Assembly (NCBI RefSeq): GCF_014524565.1
Contig: NZ_CP060139.1
Coordinates: 806,001 to 870,000 of the forward strand
Source: Croceimicrobium hydrocarbonivorans
GTDB lineage: Bacteria > Bacteroidota > Bacteroidia > Flavobacteriales > Schleiferiaceae
Direction: 5' to 3'
DNA length: 64,000 nucleotides
Positions 62,001 to 64,000 of this stretch are shown here, piece after piece. How positions within the stretch are numbered: position 1 is the first letter of the stretch; the number at the start of each line of letters is the position of its first letter. The notes under the pieces were generated by a model that was given only the letters and a program-made list of their open reading frames with translations, was not told the DNA's origin and did no database searches. The position numbers and the translations under genes are program-made.

Positions 62001-62424
62001 TGACCTGGAGATATTGATCCCCGATCAATATGTGAATAAGGTAGATGAGCGCTTGAAGCTTTATCAGGAATTGGATCAATTGCGCACGGAAGCCGAAATT
62101 GAAACCTATGCCCGCGATTTAGCCGATCGCTTTGGACCTATCCCTCGGGAGGTGGACGAGCTTTTCGACTCAATTCGCTTACGTCGACTTGGACAGAAAA
62201 TCGGATTTGAGAAAGTGGTTCTGAAGCAAGAACGCTTGCTTTGTTATTTCACCTCGGATCAGGAATCACCCTACTTCCAATCGGATCGCTTCCAAAAAGT
62301 ACTCTTGTATTTGAAGTCGGCTCCGCAAGCTCAGCTTAAAGAACGCAATGCTAAATTGTATTTGAGCTTCCAGGATGTGCTCAGTGTTCACGATGCTTTT
62401 GAAGTACTCAAACCCATCCTGTAG
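59095..62424 (+). CDS. mfd: Transcription-repair coupling factor
   Basis: An 1109-residue DNA translocase that removes stalled RNA polymerase and recruits UvrA. Order: UvrB-like N-terminal region (about 1-350), CarD-like polymerase-interacting domain (LQVGDYITHIDHGIGEFGGL, about 435-455), Walker A GDVGFGKT (about 585), DEEQ box LLVIDEEQKFGV, LTATPIPRTLQFSL, helicase lobe 2 (GHGQMEGKKLEQLM, QMRGRVGRS), and the C-terminal TRCF domain. Length is normal. It is transcribed alone with a structured leader. Confidence 0.97.
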   Translation: MAYKASNFLERYSDDQRIKLILDQWSKADPQKLEIRGISGSLGAIALAQSFQQSEIPHLIILNDKEQAAYFLNDLEGLIGEKDVLFYPASYRRPYDTEETDNANVLLRAEVLNRLNSRKKPAILVSYADALFEKVVTRKSLSAHTFSIRTGDELSIDFLNETLFEYQFERVDFVIEPGQFSVRGGIVDVYSFSHDQPFRIEFFDDEIESIRTFDIESQLSIDQVKRIQLVPNVENKVLMESRESFLEYIGPKTIVWTQNSNLIGSKLQDLYEKALELFREINSDISRSEPAELYINKELFHQHLKNFHQLEWQADAGFEANLKIEFNSKPQPSFNKKFELLVDDLRKHSEEDYDNFLLCLNQTQVERFDAIFEDIGKEVKFQPIVHTLHEGFIDQEAKTLVYTDHQIFERYQKFRLRTGYEKRQAVSLKELTALQVGDYITHIDHGIGEFGGLQKIEVNGKHQEAIKLIYSGGDVLYVSIHSLHKISRYNGKEGTVPSVHKLGSGVWQKTKSKAKTRVKKVAFDLIKLYAKRKATHGFQFSPDNYLQHELEASFIYEDTPDQESATQAIKQDMEAQTPMDRLICGDVGFGKTELAVRAAFKAVCDSKQVAVLVPTTILAFQHHKTFSKRLADFPCRVEYINRFRSRKEQTEILKDLEDGKVDIIIGTHRLVGKDIKFKDLGLLVIDEEQKFGVSVKDKLKNLKVNVDTLTLTATPIPRTLQFSLMQARDLSVMTTPPPNRHPIETQLIPFNEEIIRDSLRYELSRGGQVFFIHNRVENIKEVAGMLQRLIPDAKMGIGHGQMEGKKLEQLMLQFIDGEFDILVATSIIENGLDVPNANTIIINNAQNIGLSDLHQMRGRVGRSNKKAFCKLITPPLSAMSDEARKRMQAIEKFSDLGSGFHIAMRDLEIRGAGDLLGAEQSGFINDIGFDTFQKILAEAIEELKETEFKDLYAEELKNKESISDTLLDTDLEILIPDQYVNKVDERLKLYQELDQLRTEAEIETYARDLADRFGPIPREVDELFDSIRLRRLGQKIGFEKVVLKQERLLCYFTSDQESPYFQSDRFQKVLLYLKSAPQAQLKERNAKLYLSFQDVLSVHDAFEVLKPIL

Positions 62425-62613
62425 ATATTCTTGCAAAGCCTAATTTGTAGCTTCGAAAGCTGAAAATAGGATATCAAAAATTAAATCCAAAAACAGGTCA
62501 TTCACATACAAAAGTCGCTTTTTCAACTACTTAGAATGACCTTCAAGTATAGGTTTTTAGTCGATATTCCTATTCAGACTTGTATTTAATCTGACTTTTA
62601 GCTTACATTTGAA

Positions 62614-62652
62614 ATGCAATTTCTGGAGAGAGGACTTACGTTGGAGATTTAA
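62614..62652 (+). CDS. Possible 12-codon leader peptide before the HTH gene
   Basis: ATG at 62614 opens MQFLERGLTLEI followed by TAA, ending 26 bases before the HTH start. Its start context is the same 14 bases as that of the HTH gene, so if one is used the other plausibly is too. The left arm of the inverted repeat lies inside it. Not supported by conservation; could be fortuitous. Confidence 0.3.
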   Translation: MQFLERGLTLEI

Positions 62653-62669
62653 GGGAGTTAAACGTAAGT
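62634..62669 (+). promoter_or_regulatory. 9-bp inverted repeat in the HTH-gene leader
   Basis: ACTTACGTT (62634-62642) and AACGTAAGT (62661-62669) are perfect inverted copies with an 18-base loop, ending ten bases before the ATG at 62679. It may be a repressor dyad or an RNA hairpin affecting translation. Confidence 0.5.
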
Positions 62670-62678
62670 TCATTTGAA

Positions 62679-63065
62679 ATGCAAGATTATCGGAAGAAAG
62701 CGGAGACTATTTGCGAGAACATTCGTAAAATCCGTGAATTAAAGGGTTGGACCCGGGATCACCTGGCCGCCGAATTAAATCTATCCCCCAGCGGTTATGG
62801 AAAAATCGAACGCGGGGAAGTGGAGCTCACATTGAGCAAGCTTTATCAAATCAGTATTGTTTTAGAAACCGAAGTGGATCAGATTTTAAATTTGAATCCG
62901 GATCAGATTTTGAATTCCAAGGAAGAAAGCCCAAAAGAGGAAGTGGTTCATCATTTAAAACCCTCTTTAAATCAGGATACCCTATTGGTTAAATATGTAC
63001 TTCTATTAGAGGAAAAAGTCCAAAAAATGGAAGCCAGCTTTGGCTTAGGCCGTCACGCCATTTAA
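62679..63065 (+). CDS. XRE-type helix-turn-helix regulator
   Basis: A 128-residue protein. Residues 10-65 form the HTH_3 fold: ICENIRKIRELKGWTRDHLAAELNLSPSGYGKIERGEVELTLSKL (in parts). A linker repeats DQILN twice with a spacing of eight codons (GATCAGATTTT in the DNA). The C-terminus LLVKYVLLLEEKVQKMEASF is a likely coiled coil for dimerisation. Targets are unknown; repeats in its leader suggest autoregulation. Stand-alone, between mfd and a convergent T9SS-cargo gene. Confidence 0.85.
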   Translation: MQDYRKKAETICENIRKIRELKGWTRDHLAAELNLSPSGYGKIERGEVELTLSKLYQISIVLETEVDQILNLNPDQILNSKEESPKEEVVHHLKPSLNQDTLLVKYVLLLEEKVQKMEASFGLGRHAI

Positions 63066-63090
63066 TCTTCCTTTAAAAACTTCCTTGCCG

Positions 63091-63133
63091 CAAATAAAAA
63101 TCCAGGGCTTTGAATTTCTTCAGAACCCTGGAT
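63091..63133 (-). terminator. Rho-independent terminator of the T9SS-cargo gene
   Basis: ATCCAGGG and CCCTGGAT form an 8-bp stem; on the minus strand it is followed by a T-rich tract (complement of AAATAAAAA at 63092-63100), 24 bases after the stop at 63157. Confidence 0.75.
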
Positions 63134-63156
63134 CGGAGATAAGGGAGGAGATTCTT

Positions 63157-64000
63157 TTAGGGTATCAATATTTTCTCGGTCGAATGATTTCCCACTTGCA
63201 TTAGATAAATCCCGGAACTTAAGCCTCTTAAATCCACTTGAGACCGATCTGCAAAAGCTGGATATTCAAAATCTAAAACTGGCATTCCGTTTAAATCGAA
63301 GATCTTTCCGCTTAAGTCCTTTTGGCTCTTTGTCTGAAGTTCTAAAAATCCATCTTTCACCAAATAGCTCAGTCCGTCATCACTTCCGAGCTGCTCTTTA
63401 ACACTTAAGCTGGCTGAGGACAGCAAAATTTGAAAACGCTCTTCATTTCCTGCTTCCAGAATAAAGCTATAAGCCCCATTATTCAAATCATGCAGCACCG
63501 CCAATTGACGATCTTCCAGAACAATATGATAGCTATTGGAGAGCAGGCTGTCTTCTAATTGAATTTTAAAGTTTTTACCAATTTGATCGGATTCTATTTT
63601 TAGGGGAATGACCTTCGTTCTGCTGTCCGCTGGTGAAAAATCAATCGCATTATGACTCAAAGCCTCCGCATTGAAATAGGTCATTAAATTGGGTTTGGGG
63701 CTAGAGTTTGGAAAGAAGGGCGCATCCCAAAGTGTATCCAATTGATCCTGAGTGCCCGGTATTAAACCGATTAAAATCTCATCTCGATTTTCCGGCAATT
63801 GATCTTCATACAGCGAAAGCCAAAAGCGATCTGCAGGGACATTCTGTTGCTTGTAAAAAGTGGGCGCCTCGCTTATGGTGGTATGAGAGCTATTTAAAAC
63901 CAAGGATCCTAAACTTGGAGAAGCACCAGAAGCTTTCACCCAAAAGGATTGCATGGGAGCAATTAATGAAGAGCTAATATCATCAGCAAGGCCCGACCAA
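63157..64000 (-). CDS. C-terminal part of a T9SS-secreted protein (partial)
   Basis: The minus-strand frame is open to the right window edge, beyond the internal ATG at 63954: WSGLADDISSSLIAP runs into MQSFWVKASG, the 'IAPMQxFWV' pattern common just before the end of large secreted proteins in Bacteroidota. The last ~85 residues are a T9SS type A sorting domain (KIFDLNGMPVLDF, VDLRGLSSGIYLMQVG, TEKILIP). So this is the tail of a longer exported protein whose function cannot be seen. The start is outside the window. Confidence 0.82.
   Translation of the reverse strand, partial: WSGLADDISSSLIAPMQSFWVKASGASPSLGSLVLNSSHTTISEAPTFYKQQNVPADRFWLSLYEDQLPENRDEILIGLIPGTQDQLDTLWDAPFFPNSSPKPNLMTYFNAEALSHNAIDFSPADSRTKVIPLKIESDQIGKNFKIQLEDSLLSNSYHIVLEDRQLAVLHDLNNGAYSFILEAGNEERFQILLSSASLSVKEQLGSDDGLSYLVKDGFLELQTKSQKDLSGKIFDLNGMPVLDFEYPAFADRSQVDLRGLSSGIYLMQVGNHSTEKILIP

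Larger units (their letters stand above)
62606..62684 (+). repeat. 14-bp direct repeat flanking the leader of the HTH gene
   Basis: CATTTGAAATGCAA occurs at 62606-62619 and again at 62671-62684, 65 bases apart. Each copy contains the odd-centred palindrome CATTT-G-AAATG. The second copy contains the HTH gene's ATG (62679) and the first an ATG with a short reading frame. Candidate operator pair for autoregulation, or a duplicated translation start. Confidence 0.55.

Noticed and set aside
1-64000. CRISPR array, insertion sequence, integrase, prophage, rRNA or plasmid origin
   Set aside because: No regularly spaced repeats, transposase or phage-like gene was found, and every larger reading frame is accounted for by a chromosomal gene.

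Overview
The window is a gene-dense chromosomal segment of a Bacteroidota bacterium, most likely a marine member of Flavobacteriales (order-level call; family not resolvable by eye). The support is: gliding genes gldF/gldG, type IX secretion (T9SS) C-terminal sorting domains on two proteins, DUF5686, OmpP1/FadL, LVIVD-repeat and DUF6702/HupE families, an OlsF-type aminolipid synthase, many promoter -7 boxes of the Bacteroidetes form TAnnTTTG, and a general lack of strong Shine-Dalgarno sequences. I see no insertion sequence, integrase, phage gene, CRISPR array or rRNA. One tRNA (Glu, TTC) is present. No gene-free stretch exceeds about 260 bases. The longest are 58833-59094 (mfd leader), 62425-62678 (HTH-gene leader), 25045-25263 (folE leader) and 20376-20575.

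Layout. 1-3124 (minus): gldG (cut by the window edge), gldF, an ABM-domain protein and a SAM hydrolase, chained by 1-4 base overlaps. 3226-5727 (plus): phoH, purC and a small outer-membrane barrel. 5730-6995 (minus): a DnaQ exonuclease fused to a GIY-YIG-like domain that seems to have lost its catalytic residues. 7065-11264 (plus): a DUF5686 protein, two lipoproteins that look like the halves of one LVIVD propeller, and a barrel. 11261-13934 (minus): yggS, rpsT, tRNA-Glu and proS. 14006-20375 (plus): a low-complexity lipoprotein, an OmpP1/FadL porin and a large Asp-box (VPS10/sortilin-like) protein. 20576-25044 (plus): a compact four-gene operon of exported proteins (T9SS cargo, PGAP1-like hydrolase, propeller lipoprotein, small outer-membrane protein). 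This is the most accessory-looking part of the window. 25264-29783 (plus): folE, cysS, yidD, a PD40 lipoprotein, a VOC protein and a small membrane protein.

29805-37552 (minus): gpmI-HAD-map-methyltransferase operon, elbB, pepE-alkD operon, and O-methyltransferase plus Asp-box protein. 37611-46699: DUF1015, DUF6702/HupE pair, pirin, a barrel, LysE exporter, stand-alone NusG/UpxY, thioredoxin, pheT and a histone-deacetylase-like protein. 46696-55313 (minus): lysC-olsF-PAS kinase operon and lysA-GNAT-flavoprotein operon. 55362-64000: a PH-like membrane protein, fbp, a TPR/LytTR sensor-regulator, mfd, an HTH regulator with an unusual leader, and the C-terminus of a T9SS-exported protein running off the right edge.

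The segment is mostly housekeeping: translation (proS, cysS, pheT, rpsT, map, tRNA-Glu), central and amino-acid metabolism (gpmI, fbp, purC, folE, lysC, lysA) and DNA repair (mfd, alkD). Envelope and secreted-protein modules typical of Bacteroidota are interspersed. Assignments rest on recognised family motifs and gene order only. No database search was run, and the promoter and RNA-structure calls are pattern-based.
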